Assembly (NCBI GenBank): GCA_034509425.1
Contig: JAVTVJ010000349.1
Span: forward strand, 1,240,001 to 1,304,000
DNA: 64,000 bases
From: Eopsaltria australis
Lineage: Eukaryota > Chordata > Aves > Passeriformes > Petroicidae
Direction of reading: 5' to 3'
The position numbers and the translations under genes are program-made. The notes below the pieces were generated by a model that saw only the letters and a list, made by a program, of their open reading frames with translations, was not told the DNA's origin and did no database searches. This document shows, one piece after another, positions 37,069-49,500 of the stretch (positions within the stretch are counted from its first letter, which is position 1; each line of letters starts with the position of its first letter).

Positions 37069-40000
37069 AAAGTTCCCATTCATTTCAACGGTACCATGTT
37101 CTTAGTAAAAAATGCTGCACAGACTTATTTTTTTTCTAATTGTGTCTTTAATTAACTTATTTTGAAATTATTGAAAGTAATATTTTGAAGTGAACATTTA
37201 TCTGTGGGAATGCTCCTTAGAGACTTTGTTTTTTTCTGCAATAGGTTCTTATTTTTCTTTAAATTTTACAGTACATGAGCTTTTAAAATTGGAAATGTGT
37301 ATAGCTTTTTAACTCTAATTATAATCTGTTGAACAGTTAGATCAAATCCTGGCTAGATAATGTGGCTTGTACTCTATCTGTATAATGTTGGCCTTGTTAA
37401 CATCCTTTTCTTTTGCTAATTTATACCTCTGCATGCCTCAGATGTTCCTTAATCATCTCTTTTAGATTGCAAGAACTACAGTGAAACTTTTTGTTTTTCA
37501 TAGCTTAATTGGATGCTTTGTTAGTATGCAAGGGGAACTTCTCTGTAGATGGTAGAGATGTCAAGTAGTGCTGTTGCAGAGTGAAAAACCCTGAATTAAA
37601 TCTTTCTCCCCACTGAAGGCAGTGCGATATTTGCCTTTGGGGTATTATATAGCAACATCAAAATATTTAAGAAATTATAGCATAAATACTTGGAGGGAGC
37701 AAGCAACCTTTAATACAAAATGATGAGTGTAGGAGAGGGAATCCTCACTGAGCCTGATTTCCTGCTCCCAACTATCTCTTGTAAAATTTTAATTTTGTTT
37801 ATGTATTTACTTTCATCCTATCTGATCTTGATATCACTTAGTAAAGGAAAACAGCTTCCTAATGGAGTACAGAAATTATAGCATATAAAATAATTTAAAT
37901 AGTTAATTTATTTATAATAGAGTACTTACAATAAAGAAATGCAAGCCTACTCTGATGTCCAGTTAAATTTTGTATCAATTACTCTTTCTAGCATAGGAGT
38001 ATATGTTTTTCTATGCGATCAATTTCATTTGAATTTATGAATTCTAAAAAACTATTCTCAAGAATGTTTAGCTTTTTTAAAAAGAAATAGTCACAGTAGT
38101 AATAGCATTAAAATGCTCTCTAAATAATAAAGACACCAAGAAGTTGTATCAGTAGCAGCCTGAAAATATGTCCACCCTGTGGTGGATAAATAACCTCCTT
38201 TCCAAATCCTCAGAGACATGGGAAATAAAGAACTTAATTATTTCCCAATGCATATCCTTTGAGTATTTTGTTGTATTTAGGATTGAGAAGCATGGGAGTC
38301 AATGCCTTGTACTTATTCCATAGATTTTAGGAGGAGTACAGAATAATTGCTGATGAATTTTATGTATCCAGATTTTTTGCCAAGAAAGAAAATAGGCATA
38401 AAATATATCTATTAATCTTCAGATGTTATCCATCTCTAAAATGATGCTATTCTGCTGTCTCAGAATCCCTACCTGGGTTTTTTTTTTTCTACTGTAAACA
38501 CCTTCAGCATCTTTTCTTGAGAATAGCAATGAGCTTACACTTCATTTGCAGTTATTGGTACTAGCTTCCATGAGAATTGCATTTTGCACCCATAGACGGC
38601 TATTTCAAATCCTTTGTTAGCAGTAATACACTGCAGGCTGTGTTACACTTCCTTCTGCATTCCAGGAAAAGCAATGACCAGCTCCTTTTTAAGCACTGAA
38701 AGATTTTGGACTAGAAACTCAGCAGCTGTAGTCCATATTCCCCATGAACTGCAGGGGTCATTGTCCAGAATGGCAGTTACAGGTGTTTAACTTTCAAGTG
38801 TATAGAAAAACCCAGATTCTTCAAAAAAATTCTCAAATGAAAAGAGATGTCTATTTACTTGAGTATGAATTTGGAATTATAAGAATTACCTGATACTTTT
38901 CTTCCAGTCTTCCTGTACCTTTTATGCTTACATCTATCTGAGCTAAAACCTATCTTTAAGTAAATGAGCGTATTTGATGCACAGAATATGAATTCACTAT
39001 GGAGGAAAAAGTGCTGAAGCTTCCTCTTGCTCTTCTTGCTCTCTTGCTTTTTTTTTTTGCCTTTTTTTTCATTTTTGAAGAAGTCAACACCTGGGAATAG
39101 GAAGGAGGAAATAAAATTACACCAAAAATTGAAAGGGAGAAATGGTATTTTATTGCTGAATTGAGCTTGGGGAAAATAATTTATCAATCCCTTCCCATCC
39201 ACTGCAAATGCAGCTGATGGAAAGATTTGATTAGAAGGTACATGTACCTTCACAGAGGAGAAAAATAGAAAAATTATTGCACTAGAAGAACCTCAGCAAG
39301 AAAGAGTAGCTGCAGAATATAACTAAAATTGCTAATACAAAATTAGATACACATTTTGACTAAAAGTACTGGAGTAAAATGGCAGTGCTTTATGCCTCTT
39401 ATAAGATATCTCTCAATTTCTGGGAGCTACGTTTCACTATACAAGTCTTTGGGTTCAGACAGAGTAACTGCATAGCACTTAGTACTTTATTCCAGGAGAT
39501 TTAAAGGTCACCTAAAATATTTGTCCTAAAACATCTACAGGTCTCCTAATTTCCTATTGTAATCCTAATTTGGATTATTTTTTGAAGAGTTTAAAAGTCC
39601 TGTAAGTGGTATGTAAATTGAACTTATGTTTTCCTGATAAAAACTCCTGACAAAATCTACAAGTTTTCAAAAAGGTTAAAAATTTTCAGAACTAAAGTAT
39701 TGCAACTGAGAAAAAGTGGGGTTTGGGGATTTTTTTTTTTTTGCTTGTTTTGTGGTGTTCCCCGTATCTTATCCAGTGTGTCACTCACATTCCTCCCTTT
39801 GTGAATCTGGGCTCCAGTTTGCAAATATCACAAAAGAACATTAAAATTTCTTCTAAGCTCATCTGAAAATTTCATCAGTGACTGTGTATATGCATGAGTA
39901 ATTATACAGACAGACGATGGTTGTTTACAGACACAAGACCACATGGAAATAATGTGTAATGTTCACAATCAGCTACAATTCACTGGAATGCTAGAACTTA

Positions 40001-40504
40001 GTTTTCAGGTTTATTGCACTGTCTTAATGTTGGCCATGATTCATATAATCTTGCACTGAGACCCCTTTGTTTCTTTCATGTTGGGCTCAAGCAGATTGCA
40101 GTGTAATGTTGGGTCAACTCTTGCTGTTGTGATATCCTTTACTCGTGTTGAGTTTTCTTCCCTCTTGTAGATCATTTAAACACAATATCACTATTTTCAA
40201 CCCAAACCCACTTTCCACACAGGGAAAATCACAATACTTTTTTAGCGCAATGCAATGAACAGGATTAAGAAGAATTCATCTTCTTTGTGCTGAGGAATTT
40301 AGACAATTAGCAGCCAAAAAAAAAGACAGAGGTAAAGAAAAAACAGGGAAAATCTAAAGTACTTCATAAGCAGTGTAGCACTGCTTGGAGGCATGAAAGC
40401 AGGAGGTAAGTGGGATTGAATGACTGACTGGCTGCCATTCATTGCTCCTTCTGCTTCCCTAGCACTGTAAGCAATGGGTTTGCAGGCTCCGCTGCTTGGA
40501 CCAG
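37069..40504. other. Intronic stretch, no gene seen
   Basis: AT-rich intron. The 132-codon minus ORF at 38855-39253 contains a Lys-rich low-complexity run arising from a T/C-rich tract near 39045-39070 and shows no domain. A T-run occurs at 39731-39742. Confidence 0.6.
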
Positions 40505-40979
40505 TGTCCTGATTTCAGCCAAGCACAGGGTTAAGTTTTCACAGTAGCTGTGAGAGGACAGAGCCGTGTGGGCATGGCTAAGACTCTGATTTGATTCAAA
40601 ACCATTGCGTGCCATTGCCAGGAGTGGGAGAAAACGACACTCTTGCTTCTGCAAACGGTGTTCTTTCTGTTGGAATAAGGATGGCAGACGGGTAGTGGTT
40701 GGGGCGGGGTGCCACTGGCTGTGAGTCTGGTCAGATCAAGCTGGCTGAGCATTTTGTGTGTGAATCACCCTTCTTTGTCCTCTTTTGTTATTAGTATTGT
40801 TGCAGTTACTGTTTATTTTCTTATCTCATTGCTGTTTCCAGTAAATTGTTCTTGTGTCAACCTTTCATGTTCACCTTCTGTGCTTCAATTTCTCCTCTTC
40901 AGACACGTTTTGGAGTCTCAGTCAGGGATGGAGAGGAGAGGGGCACTAAAGTGGGGAGTAGCATTTCTGAACCACAACA
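40505..40979 (+). mobile_element. Probable solo LTR, ERVL-like, sense
   Basis: The segment begins TGTCCTGATTTCAGC, close to the start of common avian ERVL LTRs, and ends near GAACCACAACA, close to their end. Between them is the T-rich U3/R-like part (TTATTAGTATTGTTGCAG near 40790, then CAGTAAATTG near 40840 where the polyadenylation signal normally lies). It lacks an evident TATA box. The five-base flanks are not a clean duplication: ACCAG on the left; AACAA or, if the end is four bases further on, AGCAG on the right. The copy is more degraded or from a different subfamily than the other three. Confidence 0.65.
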
Positions 40980-40984
40980 AACAA

Positions 40985-43255
40985 GCAGATAAATGGGGGG
41001 AAAAAAGCTAATACTATGAACGTTGTAACTCCCAGCTCTCAGACTTTATGAATCTTTGGCTGTAGGTGAGATCTCTTGTGTCTTAGACCCTTATTCTACA
41101 CTAATTTTAATGCAACGCAGTGAATAATAAAAATGTTTCAAGGTTATTGAATTTCAGCACAAATCTTTAAAATAGACCTACCAAAAAGCCTACAGATTTG
41201 TGCTAAAATTAAATACTTATCTTTATGGGGACTATCACGAGTCTTTTGAGGTTTTTTGCTTAATTTCTATTTTTTGTCTGTGTGATTTATTATTTACTTA
41301 AAGTAAAAGATATAAGGTCTTGGAAGAAATGAGGTATCAAAGTAACATTCTGCAATTAAAACCTGTAAATAGTGTTCAGTAGGACAGGATATTGTCCACG
41401 TTGTCCACCCATGTAATATTGTCTCTGGCCTTGTGCAGCATGAAAGCTCGTATGTCTTAGTCCGCCAGCAACAGGAGAATCAGCCTGGCATGAAGGGCAA
41501 GGAATGACAAAGCATCTTTTACACAGCACTGCCCTGCTTGGAGCTGTAGAACTGATGGGTAAATGAGCTTTCCTCCTGTGAATACTTAAGCCATCAAGTG
41601 CATTTTAAACTTTACGGTATATGTTAAAACTGTAAGGTTACTTTATGTAGTGCTAGAAGAAATCCCGAGTTTCCTATGTTATTTAATACCACATGAAACA
41701 CAGGAAGAAGTAAGATAACAATTCTACATTTTATAAAGAGTAAGCAGGATCTACCAAGTTTCTGTTTCAAGAAAAGTCAGCCCAGGAAGTTCCTATGCAG
41801 TTTTTACTCAAAAGGAGGATGTAAAAAAATTTATATTTTTCACTGTAGTATACATATATGCCCAGCTTATGATGGGACCTGCAAGCAAAGAATCTCTGCA
41901 TTGGTTGTTTTGATTTAAAAGAAAAATAGGTCCTGATTTACCTGTAAAAGCCACCCACATTTTACTTAGCTCTCCCTTCCAGCTACTCAGGTGACTTTTA
42001 CTTTCTTTACTGGTCATTCAGTGCTGTGCTTAAAAGGATCAGTCCTTCTGTTTGACAACTGAGATTTGATTTTTACAGAATTAGTCTTATATCCTGAAAT
42101 AATACAAGTTGGATCCATTTGCTGCAGCAGATAAGTCAAATCATCTGTTTGGCCACATCCTCTGCAACTGTTAGTTAAACTGACAGACAAATATTCAAAG
42201 ACATCTCAAAACCATGGTGGAATTAGAGGGGAAAATTAGCCAATTATTCTTGATGTTAAGAAAACATTAGATTAACATATTGTTTACATGTTAATAATTT
42301 TATTTAACATTAATGTACTTTTTTATAGTTTGATATACTACTATATCACTGTTTTTATAGTTTGATAAACAGCCATTACCACACTTCATGCCATTCTCAT
42401 TGATACGTGGTTTCTGATTAACACAAGGTATGTGTTTTTCTGAAATGTTCTAATAACATCTCCTCACATATTTCCTTTTATAGTTTTTTTAATTGTCATC
42501 ATTGTGTTATGAATAGTTCTTATTTCCGCGTTCATTTTATTTGCCCATATTGACTTGATTATCTCTTGAGTGTCGTGCTCCCAGAAGAGGTGTGTGTGTG
42601 TGTGCTTATGGGGAGGTAAATTCACCTTTGCACGTGGTCTACCAGGCATGTCATGGTGACAGCATTGTTGTACTTATGATGGTCAATGGGAATAAACCAG
42701 GCAAAACTTGTGTGCAGCCGTTTAACCAAGTAATCAAACTATATCAGAATTCAGAAGACTCAAAACTTTTGGATATGTAGCCCTTTTACAGGTCAGGATC
42801 TTGCTGAGCAGGCTTTATGCCTGCTGTTTATATATGTCTTGACCCCTTCATTCTAAAATGGTATTTTTCTCACTTTGGTATATCAAGAAATGCTAAATAT
42901 TTTCTATATGATCTGATAGAGTACATTGAAAATTCTGGAAGTCACAAACAATTCCTGGAAGTGTGGATTTTTAGGTTCTTTGGGGTTTTTCTTCTCCACA
43001 TGCAGACCTATAGTCCAGGTGTGTGTGAGTTTCATACAGCAGAACTTTAAGCTCTGTAAATCAAAGCTTTTCTTTGGATTTGTGACTTATAACTTGTGTC
43101 TTCTGAGTTTTTCAGGTGTGAAAGCTATAGATTGAATTGCTGATATTATTATGGTATTATTACATGAAAACCACTACCCTGGCTGTAAGAAGCAACCTAC
43201 CTTGTCTTGAAATAGAGCAAGTGTTATCAAGTTCTAGAAATGAAATCAAGAACAG
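40985..43255. other. Intronic sequence, no gene seen
   Basis: AT-rich intron. Small features are a TG run near 42590-42604 and a 15-base motif (TTTTATAGTTTGATA) present twice about 32 bp apart near 42320-42366. No exon or RNA gene is supported. Confidence 0.6.
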
Positions 43256-43510
43256 CAAGGACAATCTGTGCTGCCTGACTGGCTGGGGCAGGGGTCTCAC
43301 CAGCAAGAGCCTGGGGGAGCAGGACAACGCTGAGGGCTGTGTCCCGGGACAGGCCCAGCCCTGGTATGGGTGGACAGAGCTGTGGGGATGGACACAGACC
43401 CACATCAAGGCTGGGACATCAGCAGTGCTGGTGGGAGCTCTCTGGAAAAGTCCTGAGCCCCAGCAGCCAGACCTTCTGGTGAGGATGCTCTTGGGGTTCC
43501 TAGGCTGACA
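43256..43510. other. GC-rich block, unassigned
   Basis: About 250 bp are strongly GC-rich against AT-rich flanks, yet CpG is rare, so this is not a CpG island. Open frames cross it on both strands (plus 43137-43508, 123 codons; minus 43160-43408), as expected for GC-rich DNA poor in stop codons. I recognise no domain and no splice sites that would make it an exon. An old repeat fragment is the simplest reading. Confidence 0.4.
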
Positions 43511-46500
43511 CCCAAAACCTGTCGCTAGCTGGGAAGCGTGCTGGTGGGAAGGGTTACAGACTTGTGGCCATGACTAAAGTTAGATGTTCTGAAGAGTTTT
43601 ATATAATACTCTCTTTGTAAATGCCCAAACTCTGTTACAACAGAGACTAAATCTTGACAGTATTAATTCATGTTTATCTGGGGATGTGTGGGATCAGTTG
43701 GATGACAATACTTTGCACAGCTCTACCCTGAAGTACATTGACTTTAAGGCAACCTTTATGACCAGCTTCTCTGTGCATTTTTATTTCATTTACACGTGAG
43801 AATGTCAGAAGTACTTTGCCCAAAAGGAATCTGTGACTTTCATAGGGAGACCTTTTTTCACAAAGACCATCAGAGATAGTAGTGTTTTGATTAACCAAAA
43901 TACTGAAAAAAGAATAATGTCCCCATTGATTCCTTACAATCACTCTTGCAACAACTTTTTTTTTTTACAGTTTGTGTTTGCTGGATTTAGATATCTAGTC
44001 TGTATACTATTCGAATTTCTGACTGTGAATTCTTTGACTAAATACTTATGATTAAAGATAAACATGAGTACAAGAATGACACTGCATTTGGACTTACATG
44101 CTTGAAATAAAGGACAAACCCATAAAATTTCTAAATCTCATTCACTGTTTTGAGAAAAAAGGTTTAGTAATTGTGAGATATAAAAATTCAAAATGCTTTA
44201 TTTTCAAATAAGATGCACTTCCATGCTACTTAATTTTGCTGATAATTCCACATCTGAAATTGAAATTCTGGAATTTTCCTTCAGATTTTGGTACGTCATG
44301 TAAGACCAAGAAAAATGTCTGTGCTGTTACCTACTCTAGACAGATATAATTTTTTAAACTCCTACTGCATTGATTATGTTCCATAAGAATAGGTTTTCCA
44401 AAATACATTTAGTAAACCATTTTTTTAGCTCTTAGTGGAAGTATTTTGAGAGGCAATTCAATATGTGGTAATTCTTACAGCATTATTAGTATATCTGTAT
44501 TGCCTCAACATTCTGCATCTAAAATAAGTTCCAACAAACTCTAAACCTGATTTTCCAACTTCATGGTCAGAAACCATGAAGATTTTTAATACCCAAAAAT
44601 GTCACATATTGGAGATACTGAAGTGGCACTTAATAATTTGAAGTATTTTGTTGGTTTCATAAAGACTTCTTATATTGTTGGGAGGTATTTCACAGCCAAC
44701 CTTGGAACCACATTAAAAATGTAGGTGAATGATGAAGGCACAGCGTGTGTGTCTCTTGAGATGTCACCTATCGCCTTGACAAGCTCTTTGTAAATTGAAA
44801 ACTGGTTTAGCAAAAAAGAGCTGCTGTGATTACTGAATGAATATAAAGCTTTCACTTCTTTGTCATTTAACAGCTGGCAGATTACAGAGCTGCTTTTTGG
44901 GGAGAAAAATTAATAGGTTAGCATTAGCAGAGAGATACATAAAATCACTTTTTCTCCCAGGGCTTATGTGAAGCAAATGGATGTGTCAGGCTACACCTTA
45001 GAGGGGCAGTGCAGCAAGAACTGGTACCTTTCAGACTTCAGAAATCCATAAAAGGCCCTACGTAGTTATTCAACAGGTTAACATCTCCAGGTGACAGAGT
45101 AGTAGGAAAGCCTTAGGGGAAAAAAAAAAGCCTATTTGATCTATTTAAGTCTTTTGCATTTGCGTAGATATGATCATTGCTATCAGTACAGTGCAGATTT
45201 TATCCTTGCTTCCTTCTTTCATATCCTCTAGGGATATACTTTTAACTGTTTTTTAACTTTCTCTTGTTTGGATATTTTAGCAGGCTGAGATAGGTATACA
45301 TTGAAAACAAACTCCAAAAACTCCTTGGTTATGTGTGAGAAGGTTGTCCTATTCCATCAGAGATGGCAGCAGAGATAATTTTAGGATTTCTCCCCTGCGT
45401 GATCATTGTAAAGGAAAAGGTGGTCTTAATTCTTCTTTCTGTTCACTGTGGGATGTATCATAGAATTATTAATAAGCTAAACAGGAGCAAAATGGTCTCT
45501 GACAGAAAGCAAAGGGATACAACAGTGACCACACAGCCATCCAAAACTTTAGTTCCATCTACCACAGTAGCTGCTGTTACTGTTTCTCTTCCTTGTCTGG
45601 GGTGAGTGAGCAGTCAATATAGGCCCAGTGTCCTTGTCCACAGCAGAATACGGCCCCTGTCAGGATGTGGGCAGAGGCACTGACAGCCATCTATATTGTT
45701 GTTGGATGGGTCACAGCATGAGTTTTTTTTGGGCCAAATAGCACTTTCCTGAGCAACTCTTGGGAATGATTCAGAAGTTGGTACAGCCTGGTAACTGTTC
45801 CGAACAGGCAATCTGGACACAGCCATCCTGTTTCGTAGGCTCAGAAAGTTTAATAATAATGTGCCAGCTGGCCTCAGTTCTGTTCAGTTTTAGCGTACAG
45901 GGTAGTCATCATGTCTCCTTATCCTGATCTAGTGACTCACTTGTATGTGAAATCTCTGGAAGTGCAACACGATCACCAGTGAAACACAGCCTTTCTGGGG
46001 TTTTGAGTAGAAGAGACCTGGCTTGTTTTTTTAAGATTTAGAGAACAGCCTTGCCCTCTTGCATACTTGTAGTACAGAAACAAACATGAAATTAATGACT
46101 TCTGGGAAAATTTCAGTATTAAACTCTCTTTCCTTGCTTACAGTAAATAGTCTTTTAGAAAATAATAGCAGACAATCTTCTTTAGCTGCACATTGAACAA
46201 GTATTGAACAAGTAAAGTAAACTTCCTTTGATATGGCATCAGCCTCACAGATGGCTTCATTGTTTAAATAGCCACAAAACTAATTTTGCTGCCAAGATTG
46301 TGACAAAACTGAGGTATATGAAAATATCTGCTGGTGTTCTATGTGCTGTTTTGAGCTTCTGTTTAAAATATACAATGACAACCAAAGTGGACAGAATGTC
46401 ATAGTACATAAAAACATTGCAAAGAATTAGTGAATTTGTCCTGTTTTATTTTGGGTTTTTTACCATTTTGGTGATGTTGGAGTCCCAAAAGAATGGCAGA

Positions 46501-49500
46501 GTTGGAGAATGCATGGAAATTTTTTTAGTTGTGTCTGTCTGTAAGTGTCAGTTACAACCAGAATCTCATATGAAGAGGTAGATGAGAATCTAGTGTCATC
46601 TCCGGATCCAGATGGTCCTGAGAGCTAGTCCTCTAGAGAGTAAGTTTTGATTAGACCATTATTGAACAAATAAACTACAAATTGGACTAGTATAGTCTTT
46701 AGTCAGGTACAGAATGTTATTTGTGTGGACTCTAAATAGCCAGTTGTGCAAAATGAGTTTAAGATTTTAAAAAATCGAAAGGCAAGTTGTGATTTGTAGC
46801 TACAGGTTAGGAAATCTTTGCTCATCAAGAATCACTGAGATCTATTGCAAATCAAATTCAAGCCTTAGGAACCAAGTGCTTTAGAAATATCAAGGGAATT
46901 TTACACCAGGTGTTTTAGAGGAAATGTCTAGAGAAATCTGTCCACTCATTTCCACTCTTCAGTTTCTTGCAAAGTTATTACTTAGTAAACAATATTTATA
47001 GTTTTCACTCTTAGCTATCTCATTCTTCTCCTGGGAACAACCACAGGTCATCATAACAAGACTGAACCTGTGACATCTGTAGTTTAATATTTTTATTTCC
47101 TTTTTCTGATTATGTATTTAAAGGGATATCATGCAACTTTGCCACTCATCTTTTAATATAGAATGCAAATAAAATGAAGCACTTTTAACACCACACTGCT
47201 TAATTTAGGTATGGAGTGGATTAAAATAACATCTTTTCTCCAGGTTCCTTCTTCCTTGTCACGTCAGTGCAGAAGGATTTTTGGGATTTTTAGAAGGATT
47301 TTAGAGTGCTCACACATAATGGATATAGGCACATCAGCCTGGCATGACTCAAGCTTGAGGGCTTTTGAAGGAGCTTTTAAGATTTCTCATATCAAAACTG
47401 ACTACAAAAATATCTCCAAAACAAAAAAGCCACTTTGTGATGGATTTGCATGATGGGCCACTGATCATTTCTAGAAATATCACATATTTTCACCTAATAA
47501 ATACATGCTAAAATATGTACTTACATGACAGAAATTTCAGAAGTTCTAAAGATGACACTTCATTTTACCGAGGAAAAAATTTAGAAAAAGAAAGAAAAAA
47601 CAAACTAAAACAAAATCAAAATAAATTTAAGATTTTGTTTATTGTGGCCCTAAAATACTCTTTTTTATGATTAATTAGGGTGCCAAGAACAACGTAATGT
47701 GAAATTGCATACGTAGGGTTTTGACCTTCTTTCTGTTCTTGTTTCTCCTTCTCCTTCCATTTGTGCATGATCCCTTTTACCAGGTATTTTTTCTACCTAC
47801 CATGCAAGAATGTTACTTTATAGAAAGCAGATATCATTAAGAAACTCTGGATTATGGCTCCATAATGTAGTTCATTTTGCCCTCTGAACTTGTTTTCTTC
47901 TTGATGCTCTTCATACTTTTTCCCACACTGCAGCTAACGAGCATTTCAGTGGTGTTACCCACTGCAGCTTAGTCATCCTGCCAAACATGCAATTGGAGGG
48001 ATTTTTTTCTTTTTCTTTACAAAGCTAGATCAGTTCTTTTCACTTATTTATAGATTGTTTGTGTGAGCCACTGTAAGAAAAAAGAGACCAGCACAAGGCA
48101 GCAGTGAAGATAAGCAACAGAAAATCATGTTGTTGTGTTAAAACAGAGGTTTGGTGACAGAATTTGCTGTTTTAAAGAGCACTCTCTGCCTCACCTTGAC
48201 TGGTTAAATAGCAAACGTGTTGTGTGTTGAGAGACATGTATAAAACCAATTAATTTTGGAATTTTTTCTTCCCTCTGAAGAAATCTAAATCATGGAAGTT
48301 TATAAACTTTCATCTTTCTAAACTCATCAAAAGTATGTTAACTTTTTACGGGCTGTAGCTGTAAAGTGCAAGATACTTGCTGTTCCATTTAGGTCCACAA
48401 AGTGCTGCACATTGAAATGTATGTAGCTTGAGGACTTCCCACATAGCAAACTATTTACAATTCTTCTATCGCTGAAGCTTTTGAGATGGCAAATTCTTCT
48501 CCTGCCCTTATATTGCTATTTTTCCATGTAGCCAGAATGGTGAGCATGTTACATGTCACTCTTGTTGAAGTATGAGCCTGCAAATGCTAACCAGACAAAA
48601 GTTCCTAGCTTCCAGAGCTTTTGGATGCCACTTCTAGGAACAAATGGGGACAATGTTGAAAAAGACGCTGCTGAATTTCTGTTATCACAAGAATTTCTAA
48701 CAACAGCAAGAGAACAAAGTATTGAGCTAGGAGAGGAAAAAAATCAATCAATATTCCTTCAGGAAGCTGGAAGGGCATGGACTGCAGAGGCTTGAGAACT
48801 GCAATGCTGTCATCCATACGGACTCCTGGTTTTAACCTCTATGCAAGACAATTCTTAGCATTGACCGGGGACAAGGGCAGGACAGAGCCTTTTTTTCCTG
48901 ACACTGTATCAGTAAGAAATGTGAAAAAAAATTAGTTGCTATGACATTTGCTGTGCTACATTTTCAGGACTTAACTACAGGTCCCAATTCCTTTCATTTT
49001 CAATTACAGGCACAGGCAAGAGGCTTGTATGTCATATTGAATTCCTGTTAAAAATTTGCCTCATGATTGTCTGTTAGAAAGATAAAGTTTCAGGTCACTG
49101 GGGGCAATAGAGTGCCACTTAGGAAAGTGTCAAGCACAGAAGGATAGTTCTGGAAAGCTTGCAGGAGTCCACAGTCCAGCTTTGCTAAAAGCCAGCACAG
49201 TTGCAGAAGTGAGGAAGTGCCTGAGCCAGAGCAGGGACCAGTCCTGATCCTGGGGCAAATTGTTCCTGGAGCTTTTATGTCATCTGAATAAATAGTAAAT
49301 CAAAGTGAAAGAAACAATGAAGGACAAAAAGAAAAAAAGAGAGAAAGGGAAAAAAGTGGATTTTGAAACACTATTGCCTTACTTTAATTAGCAATAAGGG
49401 TCTGCCGATATGATGGCAAGCTGGTGATAGCTGAAGATAAGGCTCTCTTAAATCATCAGTAGTGTATCTATTACTGAAGCTGATATTTTCCAAATTTAAT

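Noticed and set aside
42319..42366. A 15-base motif repeated about 32 bp apart as a possible regulatory or CRISPR-like array
   Set aside because: Only two AT-rich copies in low-complexity intron; nothing resembles a CRISPR array, which is not expected in this genome anyway.
43137..43508. Possible 123-codon exon in the GC-rich block
   Set aside because: Both strands are open because stop codons are rare in GC-rich DNA; no domain and no convincing splice pair.
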